In this document: positions 53,201 through 64,000 of the stretch, one piece after another | Layout of the letters: each line of letters begins with the position of its first letter | Numbering within the stretch: the first letter of the stretch is position 1 | Source of the DNA: Aaosphaeria pasadenensis | Taxonomy: Eukaryota; Ascomycota; Dothideomycetes; Pleosporales | DNA: 64,000 nt | Direction: 5' to 3' | Assembly (NCBI GenBank): GCA_022813625.1 | Contig: JAKLMB010000014.1 | Span: 186,001-250,000 of the forward strand | Program-made: the position numbers and the translations under genes | The notes under the pieces: generated by a model | Told to the model about the DNA's origin: nothing | What the model saw: the letters and a program-made list of their open reading frames with translations, nothing else | Databases searched by the model: none

Positions 53201-55458
53201 ACTGTCGAAGCTCGTGGATGCGGTACCTCGTAGCTAATTGTGATGTACCTTCCTCATTACTCGTAGGTAGACGGCGGTGGCCGTCTGCTACAGCATAGCT
53301 AGCTAAGTTGAACGTGCAAGTCGAGATCAGTCTGGTCAATAATGAGATGGAATGATGGGACAATTGCCTCCACTGTTGAGAGGTCGTCCCTGCGCCAGAC
53401 CCGGGTATCAGCAAACAGGACAAAGGAACAAGGTCGAACAAGGCGAGCCATGCTAGTGACGAGGTGTGGAGGAGGCCGCCTGTCAGCGTTCGCGGCATAT
53501 TGGCCCAGAGGCATGTTTCGTCATGATGAGACCTTGGATGAGGTGAGGTTAGCGGGGGAGGGAGCCGGGGAGTAGGGAGGTAGGGGGGATAGGAATAGAA
53601 GTCGGCCCATGGAAGCCACAGAGGCGCGGCGCCAGGCGATCCCCCAGACGAAGCTTTCGGAAGTAGACTTGGGGCGTGGACGAAGACGTGGATGTGGACG
53701 TGGACGTTGGAGGTTGGAGGTAGACAAAGTGGTGGTAGTGTTCTGAAGAGGAGATGGGATAGGATGGGATAGAGTATTAGCGGAGGGAGCTTCCCCACAA
53801 AAAGGTAAGAAGCAGAGAGAAAGCGGATAAGCAAGGCACCGGAGGATTGAGGTGCGCCACCGAGTTGCTCACTGCATTTGGCTGGCGCATTTAGGTGTGA
53901 CGGTGTTTTCTTTACAAAGTATGTTGCACAGGCAAAGCGCCATACAGCGCATTAGAGGGTAAAGTTAGAAGTTGTCGTAATGGAGATGACCGGATTCGGA
54001 CAAGAATGGAGGCGAGTGGCGGCAGGGCTTGGCATTAGTGGTACGTAAGTGGGAGGAATGCATTGGGCGAGGTTGGGGTTGCCATGGATGGGCGAGGTAT
54101 CCAATTATGGCTGGCTGATGCAGGTGGTGGTTGAAAGGATTGTGTATTTTTGGATGAGAAAAGGATGATCGAAAAGGTGAATCAAACAATTGGATGAATG
54201 CGGGCGAATTGGATGTTGTAGGAGGTGGTACTGTATTGGTACGAGCAAAGTAAGGTACAGAGGTTGTGTGAGGTGAGGTGTGAAGCAGGAGGATCGAGAT
54301 TATCCCGGCTATGGCGGGCGGCGGGCGGGGGCGATTCAACGTCTAGTCACTACGTTAATGGGCAATCGAATTGGTCGATCGAAAACTGGGCAGAACAGGA
54401 ACAAGGCAGGGCAGGACAAAATGCATAATAGTGAAAGGAATTGAAAGAGGAAAAGAAGGCAAATTGAAACATCGTAATTTAATGATGCAAGACGGTGACA
54501 GTGAGATGACGCTCTACTCTGTACTAACCACCACAACAATTAATGGAGGCAAGGAATATAACTTGTTATTCTTATTATTATTCACTCCCTTACGCAATCC
54601 ATACATACGAAGAACTCCGTAGTTAATTACTGTTTCTGTTTCTGTGACAATTACGAATGGGTGCTGGGTGGAAGGCCGTTCAGATGCACATAATGTATGC
54701 CGTAAAGAGAGTATGAATGCATGCAATATCGATTTCGAAACCAATTGCCATGATATGCTACTCGTATGCAATGCAATGCGATGTGCATCTTCATCATCAC
54801 TCCGCACCATTATTCAGAACTATTCCTGGCTATCCAGAGATCGACATAAAACAGCACAGCACAGCCAAGCACAGCCAACATTGTCGTAGCCGCGCCGTAC
54901 ATACACAGTAAGTACAGTAAGGAATTAGCTACCCGTACCGTAGTAAGACAATGCCATACAGCGAATTAGCAAAGCATCCTGGAAACGGGAGTTGTAAATC
55001 CCGTTGCGAGTGGTTTGTTGGTTTACTACCAGCCAAGGGACCCAAACAAACAATCCATCAAAGCTCCACAAGCATGCTCCAGCCGCCACTCCGGTCCCGT
55101 CGTCCCATCTCCCATCCCCATTTCCATACCATTATTCATTCATCCCAGCCGTTCGACTAAATCTCCTAGTCGCCTAGCCATCCCATCTAGTCTATTCTCA
55201 GCCCATGCCATGCCTAGAACGAATGCCTGCAAGTAAACGTAGTGGTGGTGGTGCACCGGCATCTCACCTAGTGTGGGCATGTATGGCCATGGCTCTCCTC
55301 GGTTCCAAGGAAGGCGAAGGCGATGAAAGGTGAAGCTGTTGCTGTGAGGTAGTGTAGTAGTGTGAACCCAGAAGCTGTTACCAGCAAGATCATCCATCCA
55401 ATTACGTCGACGGGGGTAGGAACGGAACGGTAGCTGGGACTACCCTCCCACATCCTAC
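50288..55458. other. Gene-poor interval of about 5 kb
   Basis: I find no frame with a recognisable domain on either strand. Longer frames (plus 51917-52348; minus 53166-53834) have atypical composition and no conserved pattern. It may hold non-coding RNA genes, decayed repeats, or distant promoter sequence for the strong downstream wall-protein gene. Confidence 0.45.
52411..52445. repeat. Tandem repeat, ~11 bp unit GGGGACCTGAA x3
   Basis: Three consecutive near-identical units, the second and third with an extra T or a missing G. No coding context. Confidence 0.8.
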
Positions 55459-55767
55459 ATATAAGACCTCTCCCTCCCTACCCAAGTCCACTCCCTTTCT
55501 CTTCTCCACTCAACCAATCCACAATCACTCAGTCCATCAAGCTCAATTGACCGTCGACGACCTTTGAACCAACTCAATCACTACTACTGTACGTTCGTCC
55601 CACCATACTCCCATTCGATCCCGCCAATATCAGAACATTCACTCTCCGGCGACCACCACCTTATTGTCGCCTACTCATATCTATTTCCACCTCTTTATTG
55701 ATTGAACACACCAACTAACATCTAATCCACCAGTTCAGTTCAATCAACCAAAACAAACACCTTCAAC
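55459..55767 (+). promoter_or_regulatory. TATA element, pyrimidine-rich leader and probable 5' UTR intron
   Basis: A TATA-like ACATATAAGA sits at ~55457. It is followed by a CT-rich tract (CCCTCCCTACCC to CTTTCTCTTC) typical of strongly expressed fungal genes. A probable leader intron runs 55589-55733 with donor GTACGT, branch ACTAAC and acceptor CCACCAG. The ATG is preceded by CTTCAAC. Confidence 0.6.
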
Positions 55768-56220
55768 ATGCGTTTCTCCACCGTCATCGCCGCTACCCTC
55801 GCCAGCACCGTCGCTGCTCAGGATGTCTCCTCGCTCCTCTCCAGCATCCAGGGAGGTGCCTCTTCCGTCCTCTCTGAGGTGACCGCTGCTCCTTCCTCCA
55901 TCATCAGCGACATCCAGTCCGGACTCTCCTCGGTCCTCTCCAACTCCGACATCCAGTCTGTCATCAGCTCTGTTTCTGGCGACCTCTCCTCGATCGAGTC
56001 TTCCATCCAGTCCGAGATCGCCACCGTCACCGACAGCAGTGCTCTCGCCTCTGCCTCTTCCGCAATTAGCTCTGCCCGCAGCAGTGCTGCCAGCGCAGCC
56101 AGCAGTGCTGCCGGAAGCGCCACCGCCGGCAGCTCTTCTCCCGGCGTTGCCGCTCCCACTGCCGTCCCGGCCCTCGCTGCCATCGGTGGTGGTCTCCTCG
56201 CCCTCGGTGGTCTCTTGTAA
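55768..56220 (+). CDS. GPI-anchored Ser/Ala-rich cell wall protein
   Basis: Single coding exon of 150 residues. A signal peptide (MRFSTVIAATLASTVAA|QD) opens it. The mature part is almost entirely Ser, Ala, Ile and Val in amphipathic repeats (SSLLSSIQ, SSIISDIQSGLSSVLS, SSIESSIQSEI). A Ser/Ala-rich stretch then leads to a small-residue omega site and a hydrophobic C-terminus (LAAIGGGLLALGGLL), the pattern of a GPI-attachment signal. Codons end mostly in C, suggesting high expression, which agrees with the TATA box and long pyrimidine-rich leader. It is probably a heavily O-mannosylated structural wall or surface protein. No catalytic domain. Confidence 0.87.
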   Translation: MRFSTVIAATLASTVAAQDVSSLLSSIQGGASSVLSEVTAAPSSIISDIQSGLSSVLSNSDIQSVISSVSGDLSSIESSIQSEIATVTDSSALASASSAISSARSSAASAASSAAGSATAGSSSPGVAAPTAVPALAAIGGGLLALGGLL

Positions 56221-57979
56221 ACTCCTTAATAGCGACCTCACCACTCGCGCATCCAGTGTACCATCAGCATCTCGTCCGACAGTATGTTTCGAACTTGGCC
56301 GATGGAACGGAAAAGCAGCTTTTCTTGATCAACTAGACATGCCTCGTCTCCGACCGCATCGACCGGGGGCCATGGCTTTGTGTAACTCTGGATTTCTTCA
56401 TCGGTATTCACGGGCATAACAATTCTGGGTGTTTAGGCTGGGTCTGTTTTTTGAGTTAAGCAACACGACATAACAATTATTCTACCAACCTGTAGCCCCT
56501 GCATCGCGCAAGTCACTACAACGGAGAGCGTGTGAGCGGCACGTGGTGGTCAGCGGGTGTAATAATTTCAGCAGATATTCCCCAGATTACATGTAATAGT
56601 CCAAGTCAATTGAGCTTGTTCACCCTTCATCTGTCGCTCCTGTTCGCACGTCGTCGTGATGTCTTTCATAACTCCGCTTCACAGGTAATCTCCGACGTCG
56701 ATCCCTGCACATCCATCGTCCACCCACCAGCCACCCTGCCATGCAGCATCAACCACTCCAAAAACTAGTCCTCGAAATCCTTGAAAAGAGGAACAAAGAA
56801 AACTCGAACCCTAACATGAAACGTAAGAGCAGAGCTGAAAACAAAAGCCCCCCCTCTCTCCTCACAAGAGCTTACGCGGCCTTTCTGACGTCACTCTTAC
56901 CTGCCAGTGCCCGCCTAACTTCATCCGAGAAGCTTGGGGATTGCTTGTTTTGGGGGATGGGGGCGCTAGTACGGATGCGGTGGGTATGTGTGGTGTAGAC
57001 ATAACTACTGTGTATGTAAGTGTATCTATACATATTTGATCAAACTGTAAGAGGGAACAAACGTGGGTGGGAGAAGTGTTAATGAAAGCCTAAGGTATGC
57101 CTTGCACGTACTTTTCATCCCACTATTGAAATTTGGTCAGTCATAGGGTAAGTAGATTATATATTATACTGTCATTCTAGGTTGGGAGAAAGTGTCCTAT
57201 GTAAATAAGATGACGTTCAACTATCTACTTAACTCAATTCATTCGCACAGTGTGTATAAAAGGTCCTGCACATCGCGAAAGTAGGGTACAGGACCTGGTT
57301 GTCTTCAGATCTTACTGGAGGAGATGAGTGGCGTCTTTTAGTGATGGTACACAGTTAATGTATACTGCGTATGTAGATGAATAATGAATTCACATTGTGA
57401 TAATATGGAGGAGACATGGAGATGCGAAATTTAGGGGTGAATGTGAAATGACTAGGCGTATTCTGCTATCCTGAACGTGGGGAGGGCAGTCATGGCAGGG
57501 ATAGCATGTGCCGGACTTGTTCTCGAGGATGATTAATGAAAGGTTACAGTAGTTGGTAGCTTTCGAGGGCTCCGTATGGTTGTTGATCGTTGTAGAGAGG
57601 GCACGAGGGCTGTAGCGCCGAAGCTTGGGTGTTGCCATTGAAGGACGGCTTGTTCGGTGAGGTGCGAAATGTTAGGTGCGAGGATTTGGTCGGTTTTCGA
57701 AGACCGACTGTGCGATGATGTTGTGTTAAGCATGCATGAACAGATTGGTAAAGAGGAGTGGACTGAGTCGGTATCAGGACGTGTGTTTGGGTTGTCTACT
57801 TAGATATGTATCTCGGTGGACGGGTCGAGGTATAAATGTGTGAATCATGAATGTCAGAGATGAATGTGATTCTATGAGCACCCGTATCAAATACCGCACG
57901 GGGTGGAGATTATTATTTCGTGGTATCATTCATCGTGTCCGAACGATTTAAATTATGTATAGTCAAACATTTCTTCACC
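56221..57979. other. 1.8 kb intergenic; no gene
   Basis: 3' flanks of two convergent genes. A TATAAAA sequence at ~57255 has no supported gene downstream. No coding frame with a recognisable pattern. Confidence 0.45.
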
Positions 57980-59541
57980 CTATCGAGTAACCTTGAACCT
58001 CTCACGTTCAGCACGCTCCGAATCGTCCATAACTCCAGCGTTACCACTTGGTCGAGACGGATCGTCCTTAACCGGCACGCAATTGAGGAACGGATACCTC
58101 GCCGAGACGTTCGATCCCCACGTCCAGTTCGACACCTGTCGGATGTGCTGCTCGAACTGCGGATTGAGTCCCAGCTCTGATTTCGATCTTGCGGTGAAGA
58201 TCGACGCCGGGTCGTCGTGCGGCCAGTTGACGGACAAGGATGCGTTGGAAAGTTCGCGGAGGTCGTAGAACTCCGTCCAGTCCATTGTTGTGATGATGTT
58301 TTGTCGGGCTTCTGGCCTGCTTGTTGAGTTAGCGATATTGACAATGGGATGGGATGGGGAGACTAGAGACATACCAAACCATCACGTCGATCCACACCGG
58401 GTGTGGGATTGTCAGTTGCGATTCCACTGGCCGCAGAAACTCGGGTATCGCTTCGTAGTTCTGCTTGTTCGGCGATATCAACCACCGCAGGTACGTGGAG
58501 ATAAGGTACATGGCAGCGACCTTCTCTGTGATTCTCGGCAGCCGCATGGTTATTCGTCCGTGCTGGCCGATGGCGTTGGATATCGAGTTGTTAGTGCTCT
58601 CCTGCTCTGGATTGAGCAGCGACTTGATGCTGGGGAAAGATGGTCCGGTGAGCTCGGGGATGGGTCCTGCGTGTTGCTCCCGCTGCCGGTTTGTTCGTAC
58701 TAGGTCTAGGATGACTTCGTCCAGTCGACATGTTGCGTTCACGTGTAGAGGTAGTCTTTCCCATACTGGTCGTGTTGGAGAATTCGCGTCTGTGATCTGT
58801 ATGTCGGCCGTTTGTGATACCCAGGTGCTCGCGTCGCCCTCGGGTGGGAATGGATCCAGCGACAATGAGAACCCGCTCATTGAAGACGGATCGCTTGCTG
58901 GGTTATGTTAACCGTTGCTCTTGTATTTCTACATCCATCATTCCACTTACGAAAACCACCCGGCCAGAAGTTGAAGGGCGACTCGCCACCTGTTGAGAAC
59001 GGCAGGTCTATCGTGAACCCCGTGCCTTCATGTGTGATGTTGAAACCAGTCACGTTCCCATCCGAAGATGTCCCTGCGGAAGAAACACTGGCTAGGTTTG
59101 ATGCATCCTGTCCCGGCTCTGTGCACGGTGAAGACACATTCACGATTGGCGAATGGTCGCCGTTTGCCGAGGGTGCTGCAGTCGTTGACGGGGCAGGCGT
59201 CGGTATACCCGCCGGCAGAGCTGATGCTGCATCTATCAGGCGTAGCGATGTACGAGCAGAGTCGATCGCCTGCCGCAGAGAGACCTCACTGCATTCCAAC
59301 TGTTTGACTCTTTCTTCCGACTGGGCGAGTCGTTTCTTGAGATCCCCGACCTCTTCCTCAAGTTCTTGAATGCGGCTCTTCTTTCGAGCTCTAGTCTTCG
59401 TCAGCCTGGTGCACAAAACATCACGCGACTGCTGGCCCTGGGCAGGAGAAGAACAAACCTCGAAGCTCTCTGGTTCACACGGTCGAGTGCTCGTTTCCGG
59501 TAGAGTTGCTCTGTGGTCAAATTGGCAACGGACCGCTCCAT
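57980..59541 (-). CDS. bZIP transcription factor with DUF3425 domain
   Basis: Four exons (59541-59459, 59390-58951, 58897-58375, 58316-57980) close in phase to 460 residues. The basic region YRKRALDRVNQRASRARKKS and the coiled heptads (RIQELEEEVGDLKKRLAQSEERVKQLE) are split by a 68-nt intron with a CTGAC branch site. Choosing the acceptor at 59391 restores the characteristic NQRASRARKKSRI. A Ser/Thr/Gly-rich linker follows. The C-terminal half has DUF3425 features: TCRLDEVILDLVRTNRQ, ISTYLRWLISPNKQNYEAIPEFLRP and IPHPVWIDVMVWPEARQNII. Fungal bZIP-DUF3425 factors regulate stress, development and specialised metabolism; targets cannot be read from sequence. It is divergent from the sulfatase gene. 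Confidence 0.9.
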
Positions 59542-60207
59542 CGTGACAGTGCAGCAAGTAAAACTGGAGATGCAGGGCGCGCGGCGGGCGCTCTGCATGC
59601 TTTGAAGGGGAGCCGTTGGAGATCCATGAGGGGCGGGAATGTCTGGCGTGTTCGGGGAGGGAGATGGCGTAGTTGGTGGATGGCTCAAGAATGGCAAGGA
59701 TGGGTCAGGATGGTCGGGATGGGAGGGCGAGAGATGAAGTCGTTTTCAGGGTAGTTCATCACGCCAATCTACTCTGATAGGGCGCATCTACGTGACGCTG
59801 CATGCGTGCTAAACCACTTCAAGACGCGGATGAAGCGCCAAGCATCACGAAATACTTCATCCGATTCACATCATTCGTGTCCTACTCCAGTCCAGATTAG
59901 GTATAGTCAGCAACTCCAGACCTACAAATCTTACTCTCTCGTAAAATTCTAACGAGATGTGGAGATATATACCGATGATTCTTCGATCATCGTCGGTTAG
60001 CTAATGTTTCAGTGTGCATGAGTGGTTTTTTTCATTGAAGTATTCTAGAGACATGCAGGTTCATCACAGGCCAGAACTGCCGGACTGACTTGGTCTTCTT
60101 TTTCTTTATTAACTATCATGTTTCCCAATTTTGAGACTTGCATTCCAAAGCCAATTCACAAGTCATTGCTTGAGAGCGACATTCGGTGAGTTTGTGTGTA
60201 ACTCAGA
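59542..60207. other. Shared intergenic region between divergent bZIP and sulfatase genes
   Basis: About 665 bp that should contain both promoters. No clear TATA or named site. Confidence 0.45.
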
Positions 60208-62200
60208 ATGTTCGTTACATCTGTTTGTACCACCCTGCTGCTCCTCGCTTTGGGGGCAGCAGCAAAGAAACCCAATATCCTCTTCATCTTAACCGACGAC
60301 CAAGATTGGCACATGCAATCGCTGGTAAACCAACTTGAATACTCCAAGAAAGCATTGGTTGCTCATATTTAATCCAGGAACATATGCCATTTCTGCAAAA
60401 GTACCTGGTCCAAGAAGGCACATTGTACGCAAACCACTACTGCACTGTAGCCATATGTTGCCCTTCAAGAGTCAACCTCTGGACTGGCCGAGCAGCACAT
60501 AACACCAATGTGACCGACGTATTCCCTCCATATGGTAAGATCTGTAATTTTGAAGCAAATTTATCTCATTTTCTGATTCAAAGTAGGCGGTTATCCAAAG
60601 ATTGTTCATGAAGGAATCAACTCAGATTACTTGCCGATATGGATGCAAAACTCGGGATACAACACCTACTACACTGGCAAGCTCTGGAACGCCCATACTG
60701 TTGACAACTACAATGCTCCCTACGCTGGCGGATACAATGGATCCGACTTCATCCTTGACCCCTACACGTATGAGTACTACAATGCCTGGATGTCGCGCAA
60801 CGGACAGCCACCCGTCAGCTACAAAGGCCACTATTCCCCCGACATCACCGCCGAGAAAGCTTATGGCTTCCTTGAAGAAGCTACCCAGCACAAAGAGCCA
60901 TGGTTCCTTACAGTGGCTCCAATTGCTCCCCACAGCAACGTCAAACTCGAGCCGATTGACGAGGTCGATATGGATGCGCCAAAGTATGCTAAACGACATG
61001 CCCATTTGTTCAAAGACTACCGTATTCCTCGCGACGCGAACTTCAATCCCGAAAAGGTAAGCCCCCTAATTCCAATTATCAACCCAGGAAGCTCACGATA
61101 GCTAGCAAGGTGGTGTTGGTTGGGTGAAGACCTTGCCACGCCTGAACGACACAGTCATCGAATACAACGATGAATTCCAGCGATCGCGCCTTCGGGCCCT
61201 CCAGTCGGTCGATGAGATGATTGAGAAATTGATCAAGACGCTCGAGGACAAGAACCTGCTGGAGGATACATATATCTTCTTCACAACTGATAACGGTTAC
61301 CACATCAGCCAGCATCGTATGCATCCCGGTAAAGAATGTGGTTTCGATACCGATATCCACATCCCACTGATCATCCGAGGCCCTGGAATTGCCAGAAACC
61401 GCATCAGTAATGCTGTTACAAGCCATACCGAGTAAGGTTTCTCCATCCATGTCGCAACCATCGGTCACTAATTCCTACAAAGCCTATCCCCAACTATCCT
61501 ACAACTCGCCGGCCAAACCCGAGAAGACTTCGATGGCACTCCCATCCCCGTATACGAAGAAGAAGTCCTAGCCGCTAACAACAACCGAAACAGTCGCCAC
61601 GAGCACGTCAACATCGAATTCTGGGGCATGGCGATTCCAGAAGGCCAATACGCCCACTACGACGGCGGGCCATCAGACGGCAATGGTCTTTACAAAGACG
61701 CCGCGCGGAACAACACTTACAAGGGCCTTCGACTTATCGGAGAGGACTACAGTATCTACTATTCCGTCTGGTGCACTGGCGAGCGAGAGTACTATGATGT
61801 CGCGCTTGACCCGGGACAGCTTGACAATTACTTCGACGAAGAGGCCGAGACAACGCGGCGAGGGTACTCAATTGCTGGTCGCTCGTTCGAAGAAGTCGTT
61901 AATAGGCTTGATGCGCTGATGTTGGTACTTAAGTCTTGCAAGGGGAAGGATTGCGTCGAGCCGTGGAGTGTGTTGCATCCTGGAGGTAGCATCAAGACGC
62001 TGAAAGATGCTTTGGCGAAAACATTTGATTCTTTCTACGAGGAGCAGCCAAAGGTGTCGTTTGACTCGTGCGAATTAGGGTATATTAAGGAAGTAGAAGG
62101 TCCCCAGATACCCAATATTTATGATGACGGCGGGGAGAGATTGGAGTTGCGCGGGCAGCCGAGTTTCAAGTACCAAGGGCATTGGTCACTTTTTACATGA
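60208..62200 (+). CDS. Secreted arylsulfatase
   Basis: Five exons (60208-60324, 60378-60534, 60587-61056, 61106-61431, 61483-62200) close in phase to 595 residues. A signal peptide of ~19 residues precedes PNILFILTDDQD, with the two metal-binding Asp at 30-31. The formylglycine motif CCPSR (66-70; Cys66 is converted to formylglycine) is followed by the NLWTGR helix. TGKLWN, a WFLTVAPIAPHSN loop and TDNGYHISQHRMHPGKE contribute further metal and sulfate ligands. This is an active-site-complete type I sulfatase, probably acting on aryl or phenolic sulfates outside the cell. The introns are 53, 52, 49 and 51 nt. The C-terminal ~150 residues (CKGKDC, PQIPNIYDDG) are typical of fungal members. Confidence 0.93.
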
Positions 62201-62862
62201 GTCTTGATGGGTCTTGACACCCGGAGGATTAGCCTCACACGAAAAAGCGCCTAAACTATTCATATCAATTCTAGAGAGAAAAACCCCGTATCTAGCAGCT
62301 TTAGATGAAATGTTGGAGGATTACGATCATGATACACTAGTACTCTGAGACCTGACCTCGGATTGCTCATTTGAAGCGTCGATAGAAGAGAAACTCAAGG
62401 AAGCGAAGGAAATATACACATCTCTGCGATGAGCAACAATGGAATTTCGATGAACGCATCCACTGCTTTCCTTCACACAGCTAGCGAACGGTCTCATATT
62501 CAAACCCTAAAGGCATAAGAGAGGCGCAGTCAATATGGAGCTAAGTGATAGTCGGCATTTCTGATTCTCTCAACCAGCCTATAATCTCCTCTTGATCTCC
62601 TGTTGCTGACATCGAAGGATTGTACCATACTCTTCTCGCACGATACAGGTAAACGTAAATTCAGCGGCACCTCCTCTTGTTCGCCTCACTGAGGCATAAG
62701 TACTGCGCCCCACCTGCTCGATCAACTATACACCCAAAATTGACTTTCTGTAATATAAGTAGCATAAAGACCCCAATCGTACATAGGCTTTTTCATCTTC
62801 CTAATGTTCGCACTGCATAGATCCGCTACTCAACTGCACGTTCGGATACCCCCATCTTCAAC
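62201..62862. other. Intergenic; no gene
   Basis: About 660 bp between two plus-strand genes. Presumably the promoter of the acyltransferase-like gene. Confidence 0.45.
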
Positions 62863-64000
62863 ATGCACCCTCTGGTCTACCTAATCATCGAAGTTGCCAC
62901 AATCTGCGGTGTAGTCGGCTTGACGGCACCGAAGTCTTTCGCGAGAAAAGCAGGTCTTGCAGTGGTAGTCTGGTGTGTTTGGCGATGTATCTCGCGGTGC
63001 ATGTCTGCAATGGTCCGAACGCCCTGGGCAGCTCTCGTCGGTGGTTATGCTGTCACGTACCTCTATCATTATCTTGATGTGGCGCTTATAAGCCAGTGGG
63101 ATTTCGAACAAGCAGCACCCGTCGGCTTATTCGCGAAGTCTTCCTATGAGCAACAGCGCGCTGATAGCAATGAGAACAAAATCTATTCAATATGGCAACG
63201 ACTTCATTTTGGAGTCAAAGTTACCAGCTCTTTCAGGTTCATCGGCACGCCTCAACAAGTCAAGAATGTTCCCCCAGCCATCACAACCGAACGGCGATAC
63301 TTTCTCCTCCGGACATCAATAGTTATCATAGCATCGTACATCGCACTAGACGCCATCAGCTCCAGCAACGACCCACACATCGCGGCCAAGTATCTCATGC
63401 CCGAAAACATCAAGATACTAGCTCGATTGAACGAGGTCACCATGGAGGAGTTGATTATACGCGCATGCACTGCCATAGCGAGCTGCATTGGTCTCAATTG
63501 CGTACAAGGGGGAATTTATCATTTATTTGCGCTTGTAGCTGTTAGCTTGCGCATTTCCCTTCCGGAAGATTGGCCACCGTTCTATGGATCTATATCTCAA
63601 GCGTGGACGATACGAAGGTTTTGGAAGTTCGTCTACCAGCTCTCCCTATGTTATGATGATGTAGAGCGCTGACGGAATTATAGCAAGTTCTGGCACCAGA
63701 TGAACGCCAGGAAATATGCTTCGATATCTCATTTTGTCGTCTACAAAGTACTCAAGCTACAACGCGGCAGCAAATCCGCAAGAATCCTGCTCGTGCTCAC
63801 CGCGTTCCTGATATCGGGCCTCATGCATCTGCTAATAGACATCTCGGCGGGAATCCCTGTTCAGAGATCAGGAGCCATTAACTTCTTCAGCGCACAGGTG
63901 CTGGGCATTCTGTTCGAAGATGCGATCATAACTGCGTACAGCACATTAAGTAGGAGGGTTCCGCGGACCCTGGAGTTCGCGGTTGGTTTTATCTGGACGT
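62863..64000 (+). CDS. Wax synthase-like membrane-bound acyltransferase (partial)
   Basis: Exon 1 is 62863-63626. A 57-nt intron (63627-63683, donor GTTCGT) leads to exon 2, which runs off the window. Several membrane spans are followed by LPEDWPPFYGSISQAWTIRRFW and, across the intron, NKFWHQMNARKY. This FW-x2-FWHQ pattern is the wax-synthase/MBOAT-like signature, with the catalytic His in WHQ. Relatives include the plant wax synthases and fungal O-acyltransferases of terpenoid and other specialised pathways. The substrate is not evident. It lies beside a sulfatase with no other biosynthetic gene visible to its left. More than 360 residues are present. Confidence 0.82.

Noticed and set aside
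53166..53834. Minus-strand frame of 222 codons
   Set aside because: Leu/Pro/Ser-rich with no conserved pattern; the surrounding DNA is pyrimidine-biased on that strand, which removes stops by chance.
55744..56244. Minus-strand Gly/Arg/Glu-rich frame opposite the GPI protein
   Set aside because: Shadow of a Ser/Ala repeat coding sequence; composition follows from the plus-strand codons.
1..64000. CRISPR array, rRNA genes or intact transposon
   Set aside because: No regularly spaced repeats, rRNA-like sequence, transposase domain or paired long repeats were noticed on reading; the few tandem repeats are short microsatellites.

Overview
The window reads as nuclear DNA of a filamentous ascomycete (Pezizomycotina). 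Many genes carry short 42-102 nt GT-AG introns with CTAAC or CTGAC-like branch sites. Several families are typical of these fungi: HeLo-domain proteins, NDT80/PhoG factors, DUF3425 bZIPs, fungal UNC93-like transporters and wax-synthase-like acyltransferases. A Dothideomycete is my guess, but nothing here proves the class. Genes lie on both strands with no operons. I rebuilt splice models by hand, joining reading frames across GT-AG pairs so that phases close; most models close exactly, and those that do not are flagged.

Layout. 0.9-5.7 kb: a probable F-box-like protein, a weak coding stretch, a tRNA-Arg(CCU), an F-box-like/C2H2 protein, and tail-to-tail with it a four-exon Mpv17/PMP22 gene. 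6.1-13.1 kb: a small metabolic block with a DUF1479 oxygenase-like protein, an UNC93/DUF895 major-facilitator protein, and an 812-residue FAD monooxygenase fused to a multi-span membrane domain. 14.4-21.4 kb: an NDT80/PhoG transcription factor, a PaiB-type FMN-binding protein, a seven-span membrane protein and a secreted DUF4038 (apiosidase-like) glycosidase. 23.6-30.2 kb: the most interesting stretch. An apparently active Ser/Thr kinase is divergently transcribed from a HeLo-domain pseudokinase, which is the domain order of animal and plant MLKL. They are followed by a conserved ascomycete gene of unknown function that is broken by two one-base frame changes.

31.8-48.0 kb: a seven-span membrane protein, small one-span proteins (one of only 45 residues), a proline-rich protein in strongly strand-biased DNA, a pirin with an N-terminal membrane anchor, a methyltransferase-like protein, a glycolipid transfer protein (the family of Podospora HET-C2), a mitochondrial inner-membrane protease subunit 2, and the NAD-dependent isocitrate dehydrogenase regulatory subunit IDH2. 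49.2-64.0 kb: a one-span protein with a lectin-like ectodomain, a gene-poor interval of about 5.5 kb, a GPI-anchored Ser/Ala-rich wall protein, a bZIP-DUF3425 factor, a secreted arylsulfatase, and a wax-synthase-like acyltransferase cut by the right edge.

Housekeeping functions (IDH2, Imp2, Mpv17, GLTP, pirin) are interspersed with accessory ones. Two candidate functional groups stand out: a possible cell-death or allorecognition module at 23.6-30.2 kb, and a small specialised-metabolism block at 6.1-13.1 kb that lacks a backbone synthase inside the window.
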